From positions 1-5,696 of the forward strand of contig JAEYRQ010000247.1 of NCBI GenBank assembly GCA_023435545.1: a stretch of DNA of 5,696 nucleotides, given 5' to 3'. Below the pieces are notes generated by a model, which saw nothing but the letters and a program-made list of their open reading frames with translations, was not told the origin of the DNA and ran no database searches. The translations under genes and the position numbers were made by a program. The DNA is from Pseudomonadota bacterium. GTDB taxonomy: Bacteria > Pseudomonadota > Alphaproteobacteria > Rhizobiales > Tepidamorphaceae. Positions 1 through 5,696 of the stretch are shown here, piece by piece; position 1 is the stretch's first letter; each line of letters begins with the position of its first letter.

Positions 1-2
1 GC

Positions 3-629
3 GCCGGCAAGACGACCCTGTTCAACTGCGTCACCGGAGACTTCCTTCCGACGTCCGGCACCATCCGCCTGTTCGGCGAGGACGTCACCCGGTTCCCTGC
101 CCACGAGCGCATCCGCCGTGGCCTGCGCCGCACCTACCAGATCAGCCTGCTGTTCGGTGGGTTGACGGTCGCGGACAACGTCTACCTCGCCTGCCGCGGT
201 GTCAGCCGCGGGCGATTCTCGTTGCTCAGGCCCAGGCGCGGCGATGTCCTGGTGGCGCGCGCGGCCGAACTGATCGAGGCCGTGCATCTGACCCCCTCCA
301 GCCGGACGCTCGTCAGCGAGCTCAGCTACGGTCAGCAGCGCCAGCTCGAGATCGCTCTGGCGCTGGCCGGCGCGCCACGCTTGATCCTGTTCGACGAGCC
401 GGCGGCGGGCCTGTCGCCGACCGAGCGGGCCGAACTGGTCTCGATCCTTACCGGCCTGCCCGCGCATATCGGCTACATCATCATCGAGCACGACATGGAC
501 GTGGCGCTGCGCGTCGCCGAGAGCGTGACAATGATGCACAATGGGCGGGTCTTCAAGGAAGGCACGCCGGCCGAGATCGAGAACGATCCTGAGGTCCAGG
601 AGCTCTACCTGGGAGGCGGCCATGGCTGA
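3..629 (+). CDS. livG: LivG-type ABC transporter ATPase, N-terminus cut by window edge
   Basis: This is a cytoplasmic ATPase subunit of a HAAT-family ABC importer (branched-chain amino acids, urea, amides and similar solutes). The visible 208 residues begin inside the Walker A loop (AGKTTL), so roughly the first 40 residues lie off the left edge. Counting from that alanine, the Q-loop glutamine is near 46 (RTYQIS), the signature is LSYGQQR at 107-113, Walker B is LILFDEP at 127-133, and the H-loop histidine is 163 (IIEHDMD). The C-terminal ELYLGGG resembles the usual LivG end. All catalytic motifs that can be seen are intact. The Q-loop reads YQIS rather than the FQN typical of leucine LivG, a hint that the partners differ. 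The TTG at 162 is an internal codon, not the start. The stop overlaps the next gene by 8 bases, indicating translational coupling. The family is clear; the substrate is unknown. Confidence 0.93.
   Translation, partial: AGKTTLFNCVTGDFLPTSGTIRLFGEDVTRFPAHERIRRGLRRTYQISLLFGGLTVADNVYLACRGVSRGRFSLLRPRRGDVLVARAAELIEAVHLTPSSRTLVSELSYGQQRQLEIALALAGAPRLILFDEPAAGLSPTERAELVSILTGLPAHIGYIIIEHDMDVALRVAESVTMMHNGRVFKEGTPAEIENDPEVQELYLGGGHG
612..616 (+). promoter_or_regulatory. Ribosome binding site deciding the ATG 622 start
   Basis: GGAGG lies 5 bases upstream of ATG 622, inside the last codons of the livG-type gene. It supports 622 as the start of the fusion gene rather than the in-frame ATG at 541, which would add 27 arginine- and serine-rich residues read out of frame through the upstream gene. 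Confidence 0.7.
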
Positions 630-2805
630 GCGCGCAGGTCCGGCCGCCCTCGAGATCCGGGGCCTCAACGTCTACTACGGCGCCTCGCACGCCTTGCAGG
701 GGGTCGATCTCAGGCTCGGTTCGGGCGTCCTGTCCGTCGTCGGCCGCAACGGCATGGGCAAGACGACGCTGTGCAAGGCGATCATGGGTCTCGTGCCCGT
801 CGCCTCGGGCACGATCGTCTATCGCGGCCAGCCTCTTGTCGGCCTTTCCCCCGCCGAGATCGCCGGGATGGGTATCGGGTATGTCCCGCAGGGTCGCCGG
901 CTGTGGCGCTCGCTGACGGTTGACGAGCATCTGCGCGTCGTTGCCGGGCGCAAGGGGGCGTGGACCATAGAGCGCATCTACGCGACGTTCCCCCGTCTCG
1001 CCGAGCGGCGCAGCAATGGCGGCGCCCAGCTTTCGGGCGGCGAGCAGCAGATGCTGGCGATTTCCCGTGCGCTTCTGCAGAACCCGCAGCTCCTGGTGAT
1101 GGACGAGCCGACCGAGGGCCTCGCCCCGGTGATCGTCTCCCAGGTCGAGGACATGATGGTGCGCCTCGCCGAGGACGGCGAGATCGACGTCCTGGTCATC
1201 GAGCAGAACATCGGCGTCGCCTGCGAGGTGGCGCAGCAGGTCGCCATCATGGTCAACGGCCGGATCAACCGCACTGCTCCGGCGCGCGAACTGGCCACGG
1301 ACCGCGACCTGCAGCAGCGCCTGCTCGGCGTCGGCCGGCACGGTCACGACGACACGCCGATGCCCGGCGAGACCGACGCACCGGCAGCGAAGGTACAGAC
1401 GACAGGCGGTCCGGTCCGCATCTACCTGTCCAATCCGAAGCCGCCCACCCGCTGGTCGCAGCCGGTGCCAGTGGCGACCATCGAGCGGGCGGCGCGCATC
1501 GTCACCACCGCGCCGTCTGCCGCGCTCGCTCCGGCCCAGGCGGAGCTGCGCCCGCTCGCCGCGCCTGGCGCCGAGGTCGTGCTGGTTGCCGGCACGCTCG
1601 ACACCAAGGGCGCGGAACTGCGCTACATCCGCGACCTGATCCGCGCCGCCGGCCTGCCGGTGAGGATGGTCGACCTGTCGACGACGGGCGGCCATTCCGG
1701 CGCCGAGATCCCCGCGCACCAGATCGCCGCCTTCCACCCGCGCGGGGCGGCAGGCGTTTTCACCGGCGACCGCGGCCAGGCGGTGGCAGGCATGACCGAG
1801 GCGTTCGCGCGCTGGATCGTCCGCCAGCAGGGCATCGCCGGTATCGTCAGCGCCGGCGGGTCCGGCGGCACGGCGATCGTCGCCCCGGCCATGCGGGCAC
1901 TGCCCGTCGGGGTGCCCAAACTGATCGTCTCGACGGTCGCCTCGAGTGACGTGCGCAAGTATGTCGGGCCGGCCGACATCACCATGATGCACTCGGTCGC
2001 CGACGTTCAGGGTCTGAACGCGATCACCGAGGAAGTGCTCTCCAACGCCGCCCACGCGATGATCGGCATGGTCAAGGCGCGCCGCGCCGCCCGCCCGCGC
2101 GGCACCGCCAAGCCGGCGATCGGGCTGACCATGTTCGGGGTCACCACGCGCTGCGTCCAGCAGGTGGTCGAGGCGCTGCACCAGGACTGGGACTGCCTCG
2201 TTTTCCATGCCACCGGCATCGGCGGGCAGGCGATGGAGAAGCTTGTCGACGGTGGCAAGATGACCGGCGTCCTCGACCTGACCACAACGGAAGTCTGCGA
2301 CATGATGATGGGCGGGGTCTTCCCCTGCACCGAGGACCGCTTCGGCGCCGTCATCCGCACCCGCATCCCCTATGTCGGCTCGGTCGGCGCGCTCGACATG
2401 GTGAACTTCGGTCCACCCGAGACCGTGCCGGACAAGTATGCGGGCCGAACCTTCTACGAGCACAATCCGCAGGTGACGCTGATGCGCACCACCGCGGAGG
2501 AATGCGCCGCCATGGGACGCTGGATCGGCGAGAGGCTGAATCGGATGGAGGGGCCCGTGCGGTTTTTCCTGCCCGAGGGCGGCGTCTCGGCGCTCGATGC
2601 GCCCGGACAGGCCTTCCACGACCCGGCGGCGCGCACTGCGCTGTTCCGCGCACTGGAGGACACGGTCCGCCAGACGGCGGGGCGCCAGCTTATCCGCCTG
2701 CCGCACAACATCAACGATCCGGAGTTCGCCGCCGCCGTTGTGGCAGCGTTCCTAAGCCTGCACGAAGGCCCGCGTCCGGTCCGCAGAAGGGATACCCGCC
2801 GATGA
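622..2805 (+). CDS. LivF-type ABC ATPase fused to a Tm-1-like/UPF0261 domain
   Basis: This 727-residue protein joins two full-length families. Residues 1-237 are a LivF-type ATPase: Walker A GRNGMGKT at 41-48, Q-loop Q90, signature LSGGEQQ at 137-143, Walker B LLVMDEP at 157-163, and EQN at 194-196 in the switch region, as usual in LivF. Residues 238-316 form a Pro/Ala-rich linker. Residues 317-716 match UPF0261, the N-terminal domain of tomato Tm-1, at about its normal 400-residue length: GTLDTKG (324-330), GGSGGT (412-417), [11 protein letters not shown] (529-539), then a C-terminal lobe with [11 protein letters not shown] and [10 protein letters not shown]. There is no frameshift between the halves. 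ATG 622 is chosen because LivF homology starts within a few residues, GGAGG precedes it, and the upstream gene ends there. The ATPase should pair with the LivG-type subunit. The biochemical role of UPF0261 is not established; ATP binding is the family label, and an enzymatic or sensing role is inference. Confidence 0.92.
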   Translation: MAERAGPAALEIRGLNVYYGASHALQGVDLRLGSGVLSVVGRNGMGKTTLCKAIMGLVPVASGTIVYRGQPLVGLSPAEIAGMGIGYVPQGRRLWRSLTVDEHLRVVAGRKGAWTIERIYATFPRLAERRSNGGAQLSGGEQQMLAISRALLQNPQLLVMDEPTEGLAPVIVSQVEDMMVRLAEDGEIDVLVIEQNIGVACEVAQQVAIMVNGRINRTAPARELATDRDLQQRLLGVGRHGHDDTPMPGETDAPAAKVQTTGGPVRIYLSNPKPPTRWSQPVPVATIERAARIVTTAPSAALAPAQAELRPLAAPGAEVVLVAGTLDTKGAELRYIRDLIRAAGLPVRMVDLSTTGGHSGAEIPAHQIAAFHPRGAAGVFTGDRGQAVAGMTEAFARWIVRQQGIAGIVSAGGSGGTAIVAPAMRALPVGVPKLIVSTVASSDVRKYVGPADITMMHSVADVQGLNAITEEVLSNAAHAMIGMVKARRAARPRGTAKPAIGLTMFGVTTRCVQQVVEALHQDWDCLVFHATGIGGQAMEKLVDGGKMTGVLDLTTTEVCDMMMGGVFPCTEDRFGAVIRTRIPYVGSVGALDMVNFGPPETVPDKYAGRTFYEHNPQVTLMRTTAEECAAMGRWIGERLNRMEGPVRFFLPEGGVSALDAPGQAFHDPAARTALFRALEDTVRQTAGRQLIRLPHNINDPEFAAAVVAAFLSLHEGPRPVRRRDTRR
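1333..1569 (+). other. Interdomain linker of the LivF-UPF0261 fusion
   Basis: These codons (residues 238-316) lie between the end of the LivF-type domain and the start of UPF0261. The first part is charged and Gly/Pro-rich ([17 protein letters not shown]), the centre carries a more structured stretch ([14 protein letters not shown]), and the last part is Ala/Pro-rich. Composition and codon use match the flanking domains. The boundaries are my estimate from motif positions. Confidence 0.55.
2785..2791 (+). promoter_or_regulatory. Ribosome binding site for the PEP-hydrolase-family gene
   Basis: AGAAGGG ends 10 bases before ATG 2802, within the last codons of the fusion gene. The start itself overlaps the upstream stop as ATGA, so re-initiation by the terminating ribosome is also likely. 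Confidence 0.5.
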
Positions 2806-3629
2806 AGGATCGCACGCAGATCCTCGAGAAGTTCCGCGCCATGATCGCGCGCGGCGAGCCGATCGTCGGCGGGGGCGCCGGCACCGGCCTGTCGGCCAAA
2901 TGCGAGGAAGCCGGCGGCATCGACCTGATCGTCATCTACAATTCCGGCCGCTACCGGATGGCCGGCCGCGGCAGCCTCGCCGGGCTGATGCCCTATGGCG
3001 ACGCCAACGCCATCGTCGTCGACATGGCGCGGGAAGTGCTGACGGTCGTAAAGCACACGCCCGTCCTGGCAGGCGTCTGCGCCACCGATCCGTTCAGGAA
3101 CATGGACGTCTTCCTGGACGAGATCGCCCGGATCGGCTTCGCCGGCGTGCAGAACTTTCCGACCGTCGGGCTGATCGACGGCACCTTCCGCGCCAACCTG
3201 GAAGAGACCGGGATGGGCTACGGCAAGGAGGTCGACATGATCTCCATGGCCCGCGCCAAGGGGCTGCTGACGACGCCCTACGTGTTCTGCGAAGACACGG
3301 CGGCGGCGATGGCCGGCGCCGGCGCCGACATCATCGTCGTGCATCTGGGGCTGACCACCGGCGGCAGCATCGGCGCGGAGACCGCGCTCAAGCTCGCCGA
3401 CTGCCCCGCCATCGTCGATCGGTGGGCCGAGGCGGCGCTGAAGGTGAACCGCGACGCCATCATCCTGGTGCACGGCGGGCCGGTGGCGATGCCCGAAGAC
3501 GCCGAGTTCATCCTGAAGAACACCACCACCTGCCACGGCTTCTACGGCGCCTCATCGATGGAGCGGCTGCCGACCGAGGTGGCGCTGACCAACCAGACTC
3601 GCGCCTTCAAGCGCATAACCGGGCGCTGA
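2802..3629 (+). CDS. Phosphoenolpyruvate hydrolase family TIM-barrel protein (Tm-1 C-terminal domain homologue)
   Basis: This is a 275-residue cytoplasmic protein of the PEP-hydrolase/IGPS-like family (Pfam PEP_hydrolase). Visible blocks, in order, are [11 protein letters not shown] (23-33), [15 protein letters not shown] (45-59), GVCATDPFR (91-99), [13 protein letters not shown] (115-127), [12 protein letters not shown] (181-192), HGGP (224-227) and [12 protein letters not shown] (246-257). Alternating hydrophobic strands and Gly-rich loops fit a phosphate-binding barrel, and the length is normal for a stand-alone member. In tomato Tm-1 the same domain follows UPF0261 on one chain; here it is the next gene, with an ATGA overlap, so the two products probably work together. 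The family name does not prove PEP hydrolysis: the real substrate is unknown, and I make no specific claim. An in-frame extension upstream to 2502 is a shadow inside the previous gene. Confidence 0.9.
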   Translation: MKDRTQILEKFRAMIARGEPIVGGGAGTGLSAKCEEAGGIDLIVIYNSGRYRMAGRGSLAGLMPYGDANAIVVDMAREVLTVVKHTPVLAGVCATDPFRNMDVFLDEIARIGFAGVQNFPTVGLIDGTFRANLEETGMGYGKEVDMISMARAKGLLTTPYVFCEDTAAAMAGAGADIIVVHLGLTTGGSIGAETALKLADCPAIVDRWAEAALKVNRDAIILVHGGPVAMPEDAEFILKNTTTCHGFYGASSMERLPTEVALTNQTRAFKRITGR

Positions 3630-3644
3630 ACAGCGGGCCAAGAC

Positions 3645-3650
3645 GGGGAA
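3645..3650 (+). promoter_or_regulatory. Ribosome binding site for the flotillin gene
   Basis: GGGGAA lies 10 bases before ATG 3661, in the 31-base gap after the PEP-hydrolase-family stop. The gap holds no convincing promoter or terminator. Either the flotillin is read through from the operon or its promoter lies inside the preceding gene. Confidence 0.55.
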
Positions 3651-3660
3651 GACACGACCA

Positions 3661-5268
3661 ATGACCGGGCAACTCATCGGACAACTCATCCTCTGGCTCA
3701 TCGTGGCGGTGGTCGTCATCGCCATAATCTACTGGGTGATGCAGTGGCTCTACCGCCGCTCCACCAAGGAGGTCGCCTTCGTGCGGACCGGCTTCCTCGG
3801 CGAGAAGGTGGTGATCGACGGCGGCGCGTTCGTCTGGCCGATCATCCACGACATCACGCCCGTCAACATGAACGTGCTGCCGCTGAAGGTGAGCCGCACC
3901 GGCACCGATGCCCTGATCACCAAGGACCGGATGCGCGTCGACGTCGAGGCGGAGTTCTACGTCCGCGTCCGGCCCGAACGCCGGGCGGTTGCGGTAGCGG
4001 CGTCCACCCTCGGCCGCCGGACACTGGAGCCCGAGCGGCTGCATGCGCTGCTGTCGGGCAAGTTCGAGAGCGCGTTGCGCGCCATTGCCGCCGACATGGA
4101 CATGAGCGGCATGCACGAGAGCCGGGCCGCCTATGTCGCGCGGGTCCGGGAGCTTGCGCAGGAGGACCTGGAGAAGAACGGTCTCGAGCTGGAATCCGTC
4201 GCGATCCTCGACATCGACCAGACGGGGCTGGAGTTCTTCAATCCGTCTAACCGCTTCGACGCCGAAGGCCTCACCGAGCTGATCCGAGACATCGAGGCCA
4301 AGCGCAAGCTGCGCAACGACATCGAGCAGGACTCGATGATCCAGATCCGCACCCGCAATCTGGAGGCGGAGAAGCAGGCGCTGGAGATCGAGCGCGAGAG
4401 CGAGAGCGCCCGGCTCGAACAGGAGCGCGACGTCGAATTCCGCCGCGCCCAGCAGCGCGCCGAGCTCGCCCGCGAACGCGCCCAGCGCGAGACCGAGGCC
4501 GAGGAGGCGGAGATCACCGCGCGCGAGGTGATCGAGCGCAAGCGGATCCTCAACGACAAGGCGATCGCCGAGGAGCGCATCGCCTCCGAGCGCGAGATCC
4601 GCGCCCGCGAGATCGCCCGCCAGAGGGCGATCGAGGCCGACGAGATCGCCGCCCGCGAGGAGATCGAGAAGGCGCGCATCCTGCAGGAGCGCGTCGTTCG
4701 CGAGGCCCGCATCGAGAACGAGCGCGAGACCCAGTCCCGTGAGATCGAGAAGCAGCGGGCGCTGGAGGAGGCCGAGATCCTGGCCCGCGAGGCGACCGAG
4801 CGCGCCCGCATCGCCCAGGAGAAGGCCGTCACCGAGGCCCGCATCGCCAGGGACCGCGAGACCCAGGCCGCCGAGATCGCCCGCCAGCGCGAGATCGAGC
4901 AGGCCGAGATCGAAGCCGACGAGGCGACCGAGAAGCGCCGGATGGCGCGGACCCTGCTGATCAACCAGACCCGCATCTCCGGCGAGGAGAAGGTGCGGAT
5001 GCAGGAGATCGCGCGCCAGAAGACGCTCGACGAGGCCGAGATCGCCGCCCGCGAGATCGTCGAGAGGGCGAGGATCGCCCAGGCGGCCGAGGTCAACGAA
5101 GCGCGCATCGCCGAGGACCGCCGCATCCGCGAGCTGGAGATCGAGCGGCAGAAGGCGGTCGAGGCGGCCGAGATCGCCGCCGGCCAGGCCACCGAGACCG
5201 CCCGCATCGCCCGCGAGAAGGAACTGGCCGCCGATCGGATCGCCGCCGACGCCGAGACCCGCGAGCAG
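3661..5268 (+). CDS. Flotillin (SPFH family, YqiK/YuaG-type), C-terminus lost at a junction
   Basis: This membrane-scaffold protein belongs to the flotillin family, which assembles into oligomeric rings linked to membrane microdomains. Residues 4-30 form one hydrophobic helix with a short polar N-terminus. The SPFH domain spans about 36-195 and shows characteristic blocks: VRTGFLGEKVVIDGGAFVWP (41-60), ALITKDRMRVDVEAEFYVRV (84-103), TLGRRTLEPERL (116-127), DLEKNGLELESV (169-180) and FNPSNRFDAEGLTEL (193-207). From about 209 onward it is a charged coiled coil with striking 44-residue periodicity. ATG 3661 is chosen for its RBS and because the membrane helix starts directly after it. Recognisable flotillin sequence ends near residue 531-536. 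The frame then stays open to the window edge, but that tail reads antisense to an MscS gene and is not flotillin. The family's C-terminal part is missing. No nfeD-type partner, common beside flotillins, is visible upstream. Confidence 0.9.
4510..5268 (+). repeat. Six tandem 132-base (44-residue) hendecad coiled-coil units in the flotillin
   Basis: Five full units begin at 4510, 4642, 4774, 4906 and 5038, and a sixth, broken one at 5170. All are exactly 132 bases apart with no insertion or deletion. Each unit is four 11-residue hendecads following roughly [E/R]-I-x3-R-x3-E-A. Unit 2, for example, reads EIAAREEIEKA, RILQERVVREA, RIENERETQSR, EIEKQRALEEA. Repetition is clear in the protein but degenerate in the DNA. 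Unit 4 is the most divergent. The 11-residue rather than 7-residue periodicity predicts a straight or slightly right-handed coiled-coil rod. Confidence 0.85.
5242..5268. other. Junction between truncated flotillin and truncated MscS gene
   Basis: On the plus strand this stretch completes flotillin unit 6 (AADAETREQ). On the minus strand it encodes the LAGLGVGG of an MscS pore helix. Left of 5242 the minus strand gives DPIGG instead of the expected IAVALA. Right of 5268 the plus strand gives GADLDADVG instead of the expected EIxRQ. About 21-27 bases therefore fit both genes, and each gene fails on the far side. It is either a short-homology recombination point or an assembly misjoin. Confidence 0.75.
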
Positions 5269-5696
5269 GGCGCTGATCTCGATGCCGACGTTGGCCATCG
5301 ACATCAAGAGGACGATCGACCAGATCGCGATCTTCGAGAGCAGCAGGAGGAGCTTCGCGGTGGTGGCGCGGCCGCGGTTGCCGTTCTCCTCGTCTTCCTG
5401 TTCCCGTCGCACCCACCGGGCGATCGCGTCGCCCACGCCGCGCAGCAGAAACAGCCCGACCTGCACGACGATCGCGAGCTGCGCGGCCACCGCGATCACC
5501 TTCTCGGCGCCGTCCGACAGCGTCAGGAGCTGGCTCCCCGCCCAGAGGGCGACCACCGTCACGCAGAGCCAGTTCGTCGCGTCGAGGATGCTCACGAGCA
5601 CGTCGTCGATCGACGTCTCGGTGCGGTCGCTGAGGCGGCGGAGCTGGCTGACGGCGAGCGCCTTCACCACGCGCGCCGCGAGGACCACTGCCGTGG
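5242..5696 (-). CDS. MscS-family mechanosensitive channel fragment, cut at both ends
   Basis: This fragment is the membrane part of a small-conductance mechanosensitive channel relative. Reading inward from the right edge, it has a basic segment with DRTETSIDDVLV, a hydrophobic helix around WLCVTVVALWAGSQLL, a second around VIAVAAQLAIVVQVGLFLL, a charged loop (RREQEDEENG), a third hydrophobic segment LLLLLSKIAIWSIVLLMSM, and then NVGIEISALLAGLGVGG, the conserved start of the pore-lining helix. Family members continue with something like IAVALAAQ and a cytoplasmic beta domain; neither is present, because the sequence switches to antisense flotillin below 5242. GTG 5688 can be read as a start, but the frame is open to the edge and these channels usually have more N-terminal sequence, so the gene probably continues beyond the window. 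It is convergent with the flotillin gene. The family call is firm; the subfamily is unknown. Confidence 0.83.

Noticed and set aside
541..621. In-frame upstream ATG for the fusion gene
   Set aside because: The extra 27 residues are Arg/Ser-rich, overlap the coding end of the LivG-type gene, and precede the normal LivF start. ATG 622 has a good RBS.
960..1949. Plus-strand 329-codon frame within the fusion gene
   Set aside because: Its product is dominated by Arg, Gly, Pro and His, and it overlaps a strongly supported gene in another frame.
553..2706. 717-codon minus-strand open frame
   Set aside because: It is antisense to the LivF-UPF0261 fusion, rich in Arg, Gly, Asp and His, with no recognisable motif. 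This is a typical shadow in GC-rich DNA.
2454..3536. Minus-strand 360-codon frame opposite the PEP-hydrolase-family gene
   Set aside because: No domain or motif can be seen. It covers the well-conserved plus-strand gene in antisense.
3624..3635. Small inverted repeat CGCT-GAAC-AGCG after the PEP-hydrolase-family gene
   Set aside because: The stem is only 4-5 base pairs, it overlaps the stop codon, and no T-run follows, so it is not a credible terminator.
3607..5241. Long minus-strand open frame continuing the MscS reading through the flotillin region
   Set aside because: Left of 5242 it translates to low-complexity Leu/Gly/Asp/Ala repeats, the antisense of the GAG/GCC/CGC-rich flotillin coiled coil. 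It shows no channel motifs; only the 5242-5696 part is genuine.
5269..5696. Plus-strand continuation of the flotillin frame to the window edge
   Set aside because: It is His/Arg/Asp-rich with no coiled-coil pattern and is exactly antisense to well-formed MscS transmembrane segments. It is open because of GC bias.

Overview
This is a GC-rich bacterial window with G or C at nearly every third codon position. The gene content is a branched-chain-amino-acid-type (HAAT) ABC importer, a Tm-1/UPF0261 protein, a PEP-hydrolase-family protein and a flotillin. Together these suggest an alphaproteobacterium, perhaps Hyphomicrobiales or Rhodospirillales-like. That placement is inferred from gene style and composition; no rRNA or other marker gene is present.

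From the left edge to 3629 runs a tightly packed plus-strand operon. It starts with the C-terminal 208 residues of a LivG-type ATPase, cut by the window edge. An 8-base overlap leads into a 727-residue protein that fuses a complete LivF-type ATPase (about 1-237) to a complete UPF0261/Tm-1-like domain (about 317-716). A 4-base ATGA overlap then leads into a 275-residue TIM-barrel protein of the PEP-hydrolase/IGPS-like family. In plants and fungi the UPF0261 and PEP-hydrolase-like domains form one polypeptide (tomato Tm-1). Here they are adjacent genes, and the first is physically tied to an import ATPase. The simplest reading is a solute importer whose ATPase is coupled to an uncharacterised two-component enzyme or ligand-binding system. 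The permeases and binding protein would be expected beyond the left edge.

After a 31-base gap, a YqiK/YuaG-type flotillin begins at 3661: one membrane helix, an SPFH domain, then a coiled coil of very regular 11-residue hendecads grouped into 44-residue (132-base) units. The sixth unit breaks at about 5262-5268.

From the right edge inwards, the minus strand encodes the transmembrane part of an MscS-family channel (5696 to 5242), which stops dead inside the pore helix at its GLGVGG motif. Flotillin and MscS are thus both cut at the same 21-27 base stretch, which fits both genes in opposite strands. This is either a real short-homology rearrangement or an assembly chimera, and the sequence alone cannot decide. 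Because the DNA is so GC-rich, both frames stay open across the junction, giving misleading long ORFs on both strands.

I saw no tRNA, rRNA, CRISPR array, insertion sequence or convincing terminator. No intergenic stretch exceeds 31 bases.
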